A DNA stretch of 64,000 nt, taken from assembly GCA_002361235.1 (NCBI GenBank), contig DESI01000010.1:72445-136444 (forward strand), in the 5' to 3' direction. Below the pieces are notes generated by a model. The model was not told where the DNA came from and searched no databases. It saw only the letters and a program-made list of their open reading frames with translations. Positions within the stretch are counted from its first letter, which is position 1. Each line of letters opens with the position of its first letter. Positions 32,391-40,805 of this stretch are shown here, piece after piece. The position numbers were made by a program, and so were the translations under genes. Source of the stretch: Porphyromonadaceae bacterium UBA3318. GTDB lineage: Bacteria; Bacteroidota; Bacteroidia; Bacteroidales; Muribaculaceae.

Positions 32391-34244
32391 CTATTTCTTC
32401 TTTGTGTTTTTCTTTTGTTTTGTCTCTTTCTTGCCGTCGGTCGGCTGTTCGGCCATGATCCGACGGTTGGAATTGTCGCTCATCACGCTGCGCGTTATAT
32501 CATAGATCATCTGCTTCAGCTGGTCTATGAATTCGGCGGCGCTGTAATTTCCTGCTTCTATGGCACGCAGCCTCCCCTCCCAGATGCCGGTCAGCTTGGC
32601 GCTTTTCAGCAGTTCCTCCCTGATAAGCCCTATCAGCTGGATGCCGGCCTCGGTGGCGCGCAATGACTTGCGTTCCTGGCGGATATATCCGCGCTTGTAC
32701 AGGGTCTCTATGATGGCCGCACGGGTGGAAGGGCGTCCTATGCCGTTGGCCTTCAGAGCCTCGCGCAATTCCTCGTCGTCCACGTTCGATCCTGCCGTCT
32801 CCATCGCCTTCAACAGCGTTCCCTCAGTGTAATACTTCGGGGGTTTCGACGTGCGTTTGGCCAGCTGAGGTTCGTGGGGTCCGCTTTCTCCTTTAACAAA
32901 TTCAGGAAGGATTCGGTCGTCGTCGTCCTGCGTCTGTTCGTTGGTATTCTTCTGATCCTTGGCGTAGACCTTGCGCCATCCCGGGTCGAGTATCACTTTG
33001 CCCGTGGTCTTGAAGCCGGTTTTGCCTGCCTTTCCGGTCACCACGGTCTGCTCGAACGTGCAGTCGGGATAGAAGGCGCTGATGAACCGCTGCGCTATCA
33101 GATGGAATACCCGCTTCTCGTCCAGTGTCAGGTCGGGCGGCAATGTCTGTCCGGTGGGGATGATGGCGTGGTGGTCGGTTACCTTTGAATTGTCGAACAC
33201 CTTCTTGCTCTTGCGTATCTTTCCGCCCAATATCTCGGCCGTCAGTCCGGCGTATGGCTTCAAGCTACGCATGATACCCCCTATCTTGGGATACATGTCG
33301 TCGGTCAGATATGTTGTGTCGACACGCGGATAGGTGGTCAGCTTCTTCTCGTAAAGGCTCTGGATTGTCTTCAGCGTGTTGTCGGCGCTCATGCTGTATT
33401 TCTTGTTGGCCTCCACCTGCAGCGATGTCAGGTCGAACAGCTTGGGCGGCGCTTCCTTGCCTTTCTTTTTCTGAATATCCTCTACCACGAAGGGATATTG
33501 CTTCACCTCCTCTAACAATGCCTGACCCTTCGCCTCCTCGTCGAATGCCTTGACCTGAGCCGAAAACAGCACGTCGCGGTATTTGGTCTTAAGTTCCCAC
33601 GTGTCCTTGGGCACGAAGTTCTCTATCTCCTGCTGGCGCTGCACCACCAGTGCCAGCGTCGGGGTCTGCACGCGCCCCACGGATAGTATCTGTCTGTCCT
33701 GACCATACTTAAGCGAATACAGACGCGTGGCGTTGATGCCCAATATCCAGTCGCCTATCGCCCTGCATATACCGGCGGTGTACAGCGAATCCAGCTCTTT
33801 GTGCTCGCGCAGGTTGCGGAATCCCTCGCGCACGGCGTCATCGGTAAGCGAGCTGACCCACAGGCGCTTGATGGGCTTGTTGCATTCCGCCTTCTGCATC
33901 ACCCAGCGCTGGATCACCTCTCCCTCCTGGCCGGCATCGCCGCAGTTCACTATCTCGTCACACTGACCTATCAGGTTCTTTATCACGTTGAACTGCTGCT
34001 GTATGCCGGGGTCGTCCATCAGCTTGATGCCGAACTTGGGCGGTATCATCGGGAGCGGACTTAACGCCCATCGTTTCCAGCCCTCGGTATAGTCGCCCGG
34101 ATCCTTTAGAGTGCATAAGTGGCCGAAGGTCCATGTCACGCAATATCCGTTGCCTTCCATGTACCCTCCGCGCGACGCCGTGGCGCCCAATATCCGCGCT
34201 ATGTCACGGCCTACGCTCGGTTTCTCGGTTATGCACAGTATCAT
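32391..34244 (-). CDS. topB: DNA topoisomerase III
   Basis: 617-residue type IA topoisomerase. It has a Toprim domain with the acidic N-C-G-D-A-G-Q-E-G-E (about 102-111) and the active-site tyrosine in T-T-Y-P-R-V-D-T-T-Y-L. A lysine-rich tail (last ~15 residues) replaces zinc fingers, as is usual for TopB. It decatenates replication intermediates. It sits 12 bp after mazG and 3 bp before the Cys-rich gene. Confidence 0.93.
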   Translation of the reverse strand: MILCITEKPSVGRDIARILGATASRGGYMEGNGYCVTWTFGHLCTLKDPGDYTEGWKRWALSPLPMIPPKFGIKLMDDPGIQQQFNVIKNLIGQCDEIVNCGDAGQEGEVIQRWVMQKAECNKPIKRLWVSSLTDDAVREGFRNLREHKELDSLYTAGICRAIGDWILGINATRLYSLKYGQDRQILSVGRVQTPTLALVVQRQQEIENFVPKDTWELKTKYRDVLFSAQVKAFDEEAKGQALLEEVKQYPFVVEDIQKKKGKEAPPKLFDLTSLQVEANKKYSMSADNTLKTIQSLYEKKLTTYPRVDTTYLTDDMYPKIGGIMRSLKPYAGLTAEILGGKIRKSKKVFDNSKVTDHHAIIPTGQTLPPDLTLDEKRVFHLIAQRFISAFYPDCTFEQTVVTGKAGKTGFKTTGKVILDPGWRKVYAKDQKNTNEQTQDDDDRILPEFVKGESGPHEPQLAKRTSKPPKYYTEGTLLKAMETAGSNVDDEELREALKANGIGRPSTRAAIIETLYKRGYIRQERKSLRATEAGIQLIGLIREELLKSAKLTGIWEGRLRAIEAGNYSAAEFIDQLKQMIYDITRSVMSDNSNRRIMAEQPTDGKKETKQKKNTKKK

Positions 34245-34256
34245 ATATCCGGACTG

Positions 34257-35051
34257 TTATCGGTTCTCGTTCTTTGTCTTATACTCGTCCCACAGCGCGT
34301 CCATCTCGGCAAGCGTCAGGTCGCTCACCTTCTTGCCTTGTGCCTTGGCGCCGGCCTCGATATAATTGAAGCGGTCGATGAACTTGCGGTTGGTATGCTC
34401 CAGCGCGTTCTCGGGCTTGACGCCGTAGAGTCGTGCGGCGTTAATCACGGCAAACAGCAGGTCACCGAACTCGGCTTCCAATCTCTTGGCATCCTTCCCT
34501 TCGATCTCAGCCTCGACCTCGGACACTTCCTCCTTAACCTTTGCCCACACGTCCTCGCGCTTCTCCCAGTCGAAACCTACGTTGGCGGCCTTCTCCTGGA
34601 TGCGCTCGGCCTTGATCAAGGCGGGCAACGCCTTGGGCACACCGCCAAGTACGGTCTTGTTACCGTCTTTCTCGCTCTGTTTCAGCTTCTCCCAGTTGCC
34701 TATCACGGCCTCGGCGGTGTCGGCCTGCACGTTGCCGTAGATGTGGGGATGGCGGTATATCAGCTTGTCGGTCAGCTTCGTGCACACATCGGCAAAGTCG
34801 AAGGCTTCCTTCTCCTCGCCTATCTTGGAATAGAACACCACATGCAGCAGCACGTCGCCCAGTTCCTTGCAGATGTTGGCGTTGTCCTCGGCCATCAGCG
34901 CGTCGCACAGCTCGTAAGTCTCCTCTATGGTGTTGGGACGCAGCGACTCATTGGTCTGCTTGCGGTCCCACGGGCATTTCACCCTCAGTGTCTCCAGTAC
35001 GTCCAGCACCTTGTCGAACGCCTGCAGTTTCTCTTCTCTTGTATGACTCAT
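34257..35051 (-). CDS. mazG: MazG nucleoside triphosphate pyrophosphohydrolase
   Basis: 264-residue tandem MazG protein, hydrolysing (d)NTPs to NMP and pyrophosphate. The N-terminal repeat has C-P-W-D-R-K-Q-T, E-E-T-Y-E-L and E-L-G-D-V-L-L-H-V-V (metal-binding E-x-x-E...E-x-x-D). The C-terminal repeat has F-D-W-E, V-K-E-E-V-S-E-V and E-F-G-D-L-L-F-A. The length matches E. coli MazG. Same operon as the upstream transporter, 2-bp gap. Confidence 0.95.
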   Translation of the reverse strand: MSHTREEKLQAFDKVLDVLETLRVKCPWDRKQTNESLRPNTIEETYELCDALMAEDNANICKELGDVLLHVVFYSKIGEEKEAFDFADVCTKLTDKLIYRHPHIYGNVQADTAEAVIGNWEKLKQSEKDGNKTVLGGVPKALPALIKAERIQEKAANVGFDWEKREDVWAKVKEEVSEVEAEIEGKDAKRLEAEFGDLLFAVINAARLYGVKPENALEHTNRKFIDRFNYIEAGAKAQGKKVSDLTLAEMDALWDEYKTKNENR

Positions 35052-35053
35052 TG

Positions 35054-36016
35054 TTATGCTATTTTCTTCACTTTGTCACTCTCGTGGCGGAACAATTGCC
35101 AGGAGTTCAGAATGTTCTGCCATGCGATGTATGCGGCCGGCGCCACGGATGCCAACGGCGTCATGTAGGCCATGGCCAGCCAGATGGCCAGGACCGTGTT
35201 TTTCTGCATCAGGCTCTGCGCACAGCTTACGCGCAGATCCTTGTCTACGGTCTCGCCGCGGCTCCGCATTCTCCTCATCATATATTCGCCTAACTTCCGG
35301 CCTACGGCAAACTGCAGCAGGCATACACCCAATGCTCCCGCCACCATCCATATCAGCGACATCAGCTGGCTCTCGTCCCAGTGCAGTATCACAAAGCCCA
35401 CGCAGTTGCCCACTATCAGTATCAGCGCCACCACCCACATATAGAACGACAGCTGCTGCGACTTCTCTATCACCCTGTGCGCCTGCGGCCAGATGTACCT
35501 CAGCAGAAAGGCGCATACCATAGGCAGTATCAGCAACGGGAACACCTTGCACATTATCAGCCATGTGGATTCCCAGAACCCGAATGCCGTATAATCGCCC
35601 ACTAAAGCCAATACCGCCGAGCCTGCGAACGCTATGACTGTGTTGCAAATCAGCGAATATGTCGCCACATACGATATGCTGCCGCCGAGCATCGACGTAA
35701 TGACCGGCGCGGCCGTAGCCGTAGGTATGAACACGCAGATGAACACGCCTTCGGCCACGGTGTGGCTGAACGGCAGGATAGCCAGATAAATGGCCGCGGC
35801 CAGACCGAGCTGTATCACGAGTTCCAGCACCTGACTGCGGTGTGGCTTGAATTCCTTCGGCTCCAACTTGCAGTAGGTCACGAACAGCATAGCGAAGATC
35901 AGATACGGCGACAGAAACGACAGATACCCTATCCATTTATAGAACAGAGCGCCGACTATGATGGCCACCGGCAACATCGAACTCTTGATCTGCTGACGAT
36001 GTATCGCTATCTTCAT
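35054..36016 (-). CDS. BASS-family (bile acid:sodium symporter-like) transporter
   Basis: 320 residues, about nine to ten membrane segments. Features fitting the BASS/SBF-like fold include F-I-P-T-A-T-A-A-P-V-I-T-S-M-L-G-G in TM4 (a crossed-helix unwinding motif) and a matching C-terminal half. The substrate (organic anion, pantothenate-like or other) cannot be told. It is 16 bp after the MTA/SAH nucleosidase gene and 2 bp before mazG. Confidence 0.8.
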   Translation of the reverse strand: MKIAIHRQQIKSSMLPVAIIVGALFYKWIGYLSFLSPYLIFAMLFVTYCKLEPKEFKPHRSQVLELVIQLGLAAAIYLAILPFSHTVAEGVFICVFIPTATAAPVITSMLGGSISYVATYSLICNTVIAFAGSAVLALVGDYTAFGFWESTWLIMCKVFPLLILPMVCAFLLRYIWPQAHRVIEKSQQLSFYMWVVALILIVGNCVGFVILHWDESQLMSLIWMVAGALGVCLLQFAVGRKLGEYMMRRMRSRGETVDKDLRVSCAQSLMQKNTVLAIWLAMAYMTPLASVAPAAYIAWQNILNSWQLFRHESDKVKKIA

Positions 36017-36032
36017 GGTATCTTGCCTCCAG

Positions 36033-36719
36033 TTACAGCCGCTCCAGCAGTTGGTTCAGTACGTGAAATGTCTTTTCGGGGGCCTCCGACCAGAAGTTCT
36101 GGTATTGCGACAGGTTGTCAGCGGCTCCGGGGGTGTCGCTCACCACGCGGATAACCATGAACGGCACCTTGACCCATGCGCAAGCCTGGGCTATCGAAGC
36201 GGACTCCATGTCGCACGCCTTAGCCTCGGGATAAACGGCCTTGATGGCGGCGATTTCCTCAGGTGTGGTGATGAATTTGTCGCCTGTGGCTATGATGCCG
36301 GTCTGTATCTGCTCGCCGCTATCCTGAAGCGCCTTGATTATTTCCATTCCTTTAGCGTACGGACGGAACAGCAGCGGAAAACCGTCTGCCTCGCCCGGCT
36401 GAGTACCTGGCCCGCACCATACGTCATGGTAACCGGCACCGTCGACGGCCAAAACGGTCCCGACTTTCACGGCTTCATCCGCACCGCCGGCCACGCCGCT
36501 GTTGATTACCAGTTCCGGTTTATAGCGGTCTATCAGTTTAGAAGTCACAAGCGCGGAATTGACTTTACCTATGCCGCATTTGGCCAGCAGTATGTCATGA
36601 CCTTTTATTTCGCCGCGATTCACGGAGATGCCCTCGCAATCCTCCGTAGTATGATCCTTCATCAGATTCAGCAGCAACGATTTCTCCTTATCCATTGCCG
36701 CCACTATCAGTATCCTCAT
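36033..36719 (-). CDS. mtnN: 5'-methylthioadenosine/S-adenosylhomocysteine nucleosidase
   Basis: 228 residues from the ATG at 36717-36719, which begins the conserved M-R-I-L-I-V-A-A-M strand. An upstream in-frame ATG would add 17 residues but runs through the promoter. Family motifs are G-I-G-K-V-N-S-A, I-N-S-G-V-A-G-G, G-D-K-F-I-T, D-M-E-S-A-S-I-A and V-S-D-T-P-G with the catalytic Asp. It cleaves MTA and SAH to adenine and the thioribose/ribosyl-homocysteine product. It opens the operon to topB. Confidence 0.95.
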   Translation of the reverse strand: MRILIVAAMDKEKSLLLNLMKDHTTEDCEGISVNRGEIKGHDILLAKCGIGKVNSALVTSKLIDRYKPELVINSGVAGGADEAVKVGTVLAVDGAGYHDVWCGPGTQPGEADGFPLLFRPYAKGMEIIKALQDSGEQIQTGIIATGDKFITTPEEIAAIKAVYPEAKACDMESASIAQACAWVKVPFMVIRVVSDTPGAADNLSQYQNFWSEAPEKTFHVLNQLLERL

Positions 36720-36745
36720 CTTCTTTTGCAATCTAATATATACTG

Positions 36746-36776
36746 CAAAATTACTTCTTTTTACCGACATGACAAA
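36746..36776 (-). promoter_or_regulatory. Promoter of the mtnN-BASS-mazG-topB operon
   Basis: Minus strand: TTTG (36773-36776), 19-bp spacer, TAATTTTG (36746-36753). Exact consensus; leader about 20 nt. Confidence 0.82.
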
Positions 36777-36849
36777 GAAATTGGAATAATGGATCTTATA
36801 GGAAGGTCAGGCATAGAACTATTTCTGTCTCTATTTTCCTATCGGAATT

Positions 36850-37083
36850 GATTGCCTCGGAGAGGCTGTTGCTCAGTATCACTACGATGGCTGAAGGGTG
36901 CGCTGATTGCCTCGTAGAGGCTGTTTCCCGTTAACCTCGATGGGGTGGATGCTACGATAGCTCGTTACCTCGGAGAGGTTGTTTCTCATTAACCCCACGA
37001 TGGGCGGCGACAGCGGCAGCTGGCACCGGCCTTCGTGGGGAGTATACCTGGAGTAGCACAGCTTGGTCGGAGACCATGCCGCT
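36850..37083. repeat. REP-like units and left imperfect inverted repeat of the transposase element
   Basis: Three direct units begin with a short palindrome of the type CCTCGGAGAGG followed by TGTT, at about 36855, 36911 and 36968. The stretch 36915-37083 is repeated in inverted orientation at 37654-37823 with scattered mismatches. Within it are hairpins with 3-nt loops: CCTC-GGA-GAGG, CCCA-CGA-TGGG and TGGTC-GGA-GACCA. These are the features expected of REP sequences mobilised by the adjacent transposase. Confidence 0.8.
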
Positions 37084-37136
37084 GTACTGCCTGGTGTTAC
37101 CTGCCTGGTGTTACAGTGGTGTAGTAGCTCTTATTA

Positions 37137-37168
37137 TTTGGTCATTTCATATTTTATGGTTACTTTTG
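37137..37168 (+). promoter_or_regulatory. Promoter of the transposase gene
   Basis: TTTG (37137-37140), 20-bp spacer, TACTTTTG (37161-37168): exact consensus. The ATG is 4 nt after the -7 box, so the mRNA is predicted leaderless. Confidence 0.8.
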
Positions 37169-37172
37169 CTTT

Positions 37173-37640
37173 ATGAGCAAGGTTCGGGCATTATATCATA
37201 TAGTATTCGGTACACATAAGCGTTTGCCATCCATCACTGACCAATTCCGCAAGGACCTCTACATGGTGATTCTTGGTATTATCAAAGATTACAAAGTTCA
37301 GGGGCAGGTCAGTCGACTGATTCGCATCGGAGGCATTGAGAATCACGTGCATCTATTAATCGACCTTCATTCCATGATGGCATTGGCTCCATTGGTAGGC
37401 GAGATAAAACGACGCAGCAGTTTATGGATGAAAGAACAACGCGACAGATACCCGCTCTTTGACGCTTGGAGTCGCGAGTATTACGCTGCAACGCTTGCAG
37501 AAAAAGATAGTGGGGCCGTAATCGAATACATCAACCACCAGCAGGAACACCATCACGGAGCGGAAGATTACGAAGAAGAATTGAAACGATTAGTCGAGGA
37601 CGCCGGCCTTACATGGCATCCCGATATGATAGAGGATTAG
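37173..37640 (+). mobile_element. REP-associated tyrosine transposase (RAYT, IS200-like TnpA_Y1)
   Basis: 155-residue single-domain HUH nuclease. The metal-binding H-V-H motif is at residues 58-60 (I-E-N-H-V-H-L-L-I). The nucleophile Tyr119 sits in V-I-E-Y-I-N-H-Q-Q-E-H-H. It matches the Y1 transposase family of IS200/IS605 and their domesticated RAYT relatives. No TnpB or second ORF accompanies it. The gene is complete, with its own consensus promoter. It lies exactly between two ~170-bp imperfect inverted repeats composed of REP-like palindromes, the REPtron arrangement. Whether it is still active is unknown. Confidence 0.88.
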
Positions 37641-37653
37641 GTAGCTTAAGGCG

Positions 37654-37823
37654 AGCGGCATGGTCTCCGACCAAGCTGTGCCACGGCCTGGCATACTCCC
37701 CACGAAGGCCGGTGCCAGCCATCGCTGTCTCCGTCCATCGTGGGGTTAATGAAAAACAACCTCTCCGAGGTAACCAGCTATCGGGACACCTACCCCATCG
37801 AGGTTAATAGGAAACGGTCTCTC
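37654..37823. repeat. Right imperfect inverted repeat of the transposase element
   Basis: About 170 bp, the inverse of 36915-37083. Clear matches include AGCGGCATGGTCTCCGACCA, CCCCACGAAGGCCGGTGCCA, CAACCTCTCCGAGGTAACCA and CCCCATCGAGGTTAA. Copies diverge mainly by substitutions in loops. Confidence 0.8.
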
Positions 37824-37902
37824 CATTGTCTGCTTTTGCCATTAGTCCTCTGCTTTTAACATAATAATTCCAACATACCAAAGTTGAATTACTAAAAAAA
37901 TA

Positions 37903-37937
37903 TAGACCTTTGCCTTTTGGGTGCAGGCAAAGGTCTA
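37903..37937 (-). terminator. Rho-independent terminator of the small lipoprotein gene
   Basis: Perfect 12-bp stem: TAGACCTTTGCC (37903-37914) with GGCAAAGGTCTA (37926-37937), loop 11 nt. On the minus strand it is followed by TATTTTTTT. Confidence 0.9.
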
Positions 37938-37985
37938 AATGTTGATGTGATATCGGCAACAGCGCTTGAGCCTTTTGTATGTCGG

Positions 37986-38468
37986 TTATTGCGCCGGGGT
38001 AAAATGCTGGAATTGATAATTTATACCTACCAGATCTCCGGCTGCCGAAACATTGAATGTTATAAACAACCGTATATAGTATGCTTTACCTTCTAATGTA
38101 TAGGTTATCACATAACCTCCATTATTGACTAATGGTAGCGATGTACTCCATCCTTCACCGGGAACTGTCTTAATATCACATAGCTTTGATACATTCCCAA
38201 CAGAAACCATTTTCACATAACTGTATCCACTACCGTGAATTTTCACTGAAATTGTATTTCCTCTCCAAATAAAATATGGAGAGTAATAATCACCACCATC
38301 TATTATATTTATACGACTACTCTCTGACGCTGAACCGCTGACAACATCTGTTGTGCTCGGTTTTCCCGGCTGGTCCGGTTCGTCGTCGTCACCGCCGCCG
38401 CACGACGCCAGGCTGAGGCTCAGTACCGTGGCAAGCGTCAGCACGAAATACTTTAGATATTTCTCCAT
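37986..38468 (-). CDS. Small putative surface lipoprotein, function unknown
   Basis: 160 residues. The signal peptide ends in the lipobox L-A-S-C (Cys23), followed by G-G-G-D-D-D-E-P-D, an acidic surface-export-type signal. The mature part (about 45-160) looks like a single beta-sandwich domain with Tyr/Gly-rich strands (I-H-G-S-G-Y-S-Y-V-K, G-G-Y-V-I-T-Y-T-L). It may belong to a DUF5036-like family, but I cannot confirm this. It has its own strong terminator. The nearest promoter is 295 bp upstream, beyond a structured element, so the mRNA would have a long folded leader unless an unseen promoter is used. AT content is higher than in neighbours. Confidence 0.75.
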   Translation of the reverse strand: MEKYLKYFVLTLATVLSLSLASCGGGDDDEPDQPGKPSTTDVVSGSASESSRINIIDGGDYYSPYFIWRGNTISVKIHGSGYSYVKMVSVGNVSKLCDIKTVPGEGWSTSLPLVNNGGYVITYTLEGKAYYIRLFITFNVSAAGDLVGINYQFQHFTPAQ

Positions 38469-38520
38469 AAATCTTTCTCATGTCGCATCCATTCCTGATT
38501 TGACGTTAAGCTGTTATACG

Positions 38521-38757
38521 AAAAAAGCGTGGAATGATTTCTTGTCTATCTTCAAGGAGGCATCGCCAAACGCCTATCAGAGAAATAAACAGTCCACTCC
38601 CACGCCTTACCGGATATCGATACCCCTTGTCGGGGAGTGGATATACGACAAGCATGAGCGTTCTTGACTGCTCTCTCCTTCTCTGATTTGAAATTGGCGA
38701 TTTCCTTGAAAGGATAAAGCAAAAAACGCTTCGATATGTCCGTGTGCACTAAACACA
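38521..38757 (-). ncRNA. Candidate structured RNA, five nested helices
   Basis: On the minus strand a single extended hairpin can form. The nested arms, given as plus-strand positions, are 38703-38710/38551-38558 (8 bp), 38694-38701/38562-38569 (8 bp), 38679-38687/38576-38584 (9 bp), 38666-38670/38590-38594 (5 bp), and 38633-38640/38594-38601 (8 bp; shares base 38594 with the previous helix). An exact promoter lies just upstream (38763-38794). A TTTTTT tract on the minus strand at 38521-38526 could end the transcript. A 68-codon GTG-started frame crosses the element but has no recognisable domain. It could instead be the leader of the downstream lipoprotein gene or a small non-autonomous mobile element. 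Confidence 0.5.
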
Positions 38758-38762
38758 CTCCG

Positions 38763-38794
38763 CAAAATTAATATTTTTACACGTCACCACCAAA
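38763..38794 (-). promoter_or_regulatory. Promoter for the structured RNA / lipoprotein transcript
   Basis: Minus strand: TTTG (38791-38794), 20-bp spacer, TAATTTTG (38763-38770). Exact consensus. It abuts rightward TTTG (38795-38798), so CAAATTTG is shared with the divergent region that precedes the YciO-like gene, whose -7 box TAAATTTG is at 38823-38830 with a 24-bp spacer. Confidence 0.75.
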
Positions 38795-38854
38795 TTTGCG
38801 AAATAATCTCAATATTTTTCACTAAATTTGCTGGCAATCTAAACGTGTGATGCC

Positions 38855-39448
38855 ATGAATACTATCAAGATATGGAATGAGAAACCGTCGGACAATCAGC
38901 TGCGGGAAATCGCTGCGATTCTGGACGACGGTCAGACGGCAATCATACCGACGGACACGATGTATGCGTTGGTCTGCGATGCCATGAACATGAAGTCCAT
39001 CGAACGTATATGCCGGCTAAAAAACATCAATCCGGACAAGACCGACCTTTCAATTCTCTGCTCCGACATTCGGATGGCGTCGGACTATGCCCGCATCGAC
39101 AACACCGGTTTCAAGATTCTGAAAGAACAGACGCCGGGTCCCGTCACACTTCTGTTCCGCACCGTGTCGAGTCTGCCGAAAGCGTTCAAGAACCGAAAGG
39201 TGGTTGGCGTCCGTATTCCCGACAATCCGATTGCGCTAAAGATAGTGGAGACATTGGGCCGTCCGTTACTGACGACCACCATCCAATACGAGGACGAGGA
39301 TTATGCCGTCAATCCCGAGCTGATAGCCGAGACCTACGACAAGACGATAGACCTGATGGTTGAGGGAGAACAGGGCCAGATACGCCAGTCGGCCATCATA
39401 GACTGCACCGGCAATGAACCGGTGCTAATCCGCGAAGCTGTAGATTGA
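38855..39448 (+). CDS. Sua5/YciO/YrdC-family protein, YciO-like
   Basis: 197 residues with the YrdC fold: A-I-I-P-T-D-T-M-Y-A-L (nucleotide-binding entry), D-L-S-I-L-C, T-P-G-P-V-T-L-L-F and V-G-V-R-I-P-D. The K-x-R/S-x-N pair of true TsaC threonylcarbamoyl-AMP synthases is not intact: K-N-I-N-P-D-K-T replaces K-x-R, and T-T-T-I-Q replaces S-T-S-A-N. It is therefore closer to YciO, whose role is uncertain. The genuine TsaC paralogue is at 63265-63861. The stop codon abuts the convergent membrane-protein gene without any spacer. Confidence 0.85.
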   Translation: MNTIKIWNEKPSDNQLREIAAILDDGQTAIIPTDTMYALVCDAMNMKSIERICRLKNINPDKTDLSILCSDIRMASDYARIDNTGFKILKEQTPGPVTLLFRTVSSLPKAFKNRKVVGVRIPDNPIALKIVETLGRPLLTTTIQYEDEDYAVNPELIAETYDKTIDLMVEGEQGQIRQSAIIDCTGNEPVLIREAVD

Positions 39449-39724
39449 TTATAGGTCGAAGATTGCCGACTCGGCGGCATAGACGCCGATGATGCCGACA
39501 ATCATCAGCACTCCGAACGCCAGTGCCCACACGTCGAGTGTGCGCGACATCTGCGGTATGCGACGCATATACACCGCCAACAGATGGAAAAACGACATCA
39601 TGAAGGCGAAAAACACCGGTATGTACGTCCACCATTCAGTGCGCAACAGGCCTGTCATCACCGTCACGGCTATCACCAATACCATGGCGCACCACGCCAT
39701 TATCTTCGAATCCTTCAGTTTCAT
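39449..39724 (-). CDS. Small membrane protein, three transmembrane segments
   Basis: 91 residues: predicted helices at about 8-25, 33-52 and 65-84, with positively charged loops (M-R-R-I-P-Q-M-S-R). No known domain recognised. Its start lies 2 bp after the stop of the upstream Spi-like gene, so the two are co-transcribed. Supported by operon spacing and a clean membrane pattern. Confidence 0.7.
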   Translation of the reverse strand: MKLKDSKIMAWCAMVLVIAVTVMTGLLRTEWWTYIPVFFAFMMSFFHLLAVYMRRIPQMSRTLDVWALAFGVLMIVGIIGVYAAESAIFDL

Positions 39725-39726
39725 AA

Positions 39727-40656
39727 TTATCTGTAAACCTTGAATGCATATATGTCGCCGTTCTGCGACATAGCCAATATTATATAATAACCCGAAGCCA
39801 TACCGGCCAGGTCTATTTCCATTCGGTTCGTGCCGCGATACGTCTTACGCTGCATACGGGTGCCGTTCACGGCGAACACCTGCGACATCGCCGCCTCATC
39901 GGGCAGCAACACCGTGTAATGACTGCCGCCGCTACGCTGCAATATGGCGTCGTCGGGCGTCAGTATCCGGTCGTAGGCCGCAGCCCTGGCGCGTTCCTCC
40001 TCGGCCATTTCAGCCAGGAAATCTTCGTAGAACTTAAAGGGGACTTCCTCTGCTGCCAGCACATCGTCCAGCGTATAGTCGCGATACTGCTCCGGATCGT
40101 ACAGGTCGAACTCCACGGCCGTGGGCATCATCACCCATGCGTTGCGACGGTCGATGGTCTCCAGCCGGTCGCGGGCCTCGTCCGTGAGCCGACGGAATTC
40201 CACGGTGGCGTAGGGATTGTTGATTACATCGGTGAAATACTTCGGTATATTCTCCCACGCCCCTTTTGCAGCCGTCGGAATTCGGCTGTCATACCGTATC
40301 AGCTCTATCTCGCGAGCATAGCGCTGAAACTGGTCGCGCTCGTCATCGCCCAGTTTTGCCTTGTCGAATGTATTCGTCCTGCTGAACGACAGCACCGGAT
40401 ATGCCTTGGAATCGGCGGATATGGTCACATACCCGCCCTTGGGACTATTGTATGTGTAGAATGGCGTGAACAGCCGGTTGGTGGTCAACTCGCGGCCGTT
40501 CCACACCAATTTCGGTCTGCCCGTAACGGTGCCGTACATGGTGTTGAAGAAATTCTGCGCCAGCTGCATCGCCTGCTTCTGCGGAACCACCTCCGCGAAC
40601 ACGGACGACACCGCGCTCAACGCCATTGTCAATATCAGGATAATTCTTCCTTTCAT
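39727..40656 (-). CDS. Secreted protein with Spi/streptopain-prodomain-like N-terminus
   Basis: 309 residues with a signal peptide (M-K-G-R-I-I-L-I-L-T-M-A-L-S-A..., cleavage near A-F-A). The next ~80 residues (Q-K-Q-A-M-Q-L-A-Q-N-F-F, G-G-Y-V-T-I-S-A-D-S-K-A-Y-P-V-L-S-F-S) resemble the Spi/C10-protease prodomain that inhibits SpeB-like cysteine proteases. No catalytic C10 domain follows. The middle is charged and helical. The last ~70 residues (V-F-A-V-N-G, G-M-A-S-G-Y-Y-I-I-L-A-M...A-F-K-V-Y-R) look like a degenerate type IX secretion C-terminal domain. It could be a stand-alone protease inhibitor. Domain calls are by eye. Confidence 0.62.
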   Translation of the reverse strand: MKGRIILILTMALSAVSSVFAEVVPQKQAMQLAQNFFNTMYGTVTGRPKLVWNGRELTTNRLFTPFYTYNSPKGGYVTISADSKAYPVLSFSRTNTFDKAKLGDDERDQFQRYAREIELIRYDSRIPTAAKGAWENIPKYFTDVINNPYATVEFRRLTDEARDRLETIDRRNAWVMMPTAVEFDLYDPEQYRDYTLDDVLAAEEVPFKFYEDFLAEMAEEERARAAAYDRILTPDDAILQRSGGSHYTVLLPDEAAMSQVFAVNGTRMQRKTYRGTNRMEIDLAGMASGYYIILAMSQNGDIYAFKVYR

Positions 40657-40805
40657 ATCTCATATAACGGATTTATTTACCGAAATTTTATCAATTCTTG
40701 GCTTTTTTGCGCCATTTGATATTATTATGTGTGTTTTTTTCGTTAAATTTGCAGTCAGAAAATCAACTCACTAAAAGTAAACCAACATCACGATAAGACA
40801 GACTC

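Noticed and set aside
38552..38758. 68-residue GTG-started protein on the minus strand
   Set aside because: It covers the self-complementary hairpin region, so its sequence is better explained by RNA or DNA pairing; not fully excluded.
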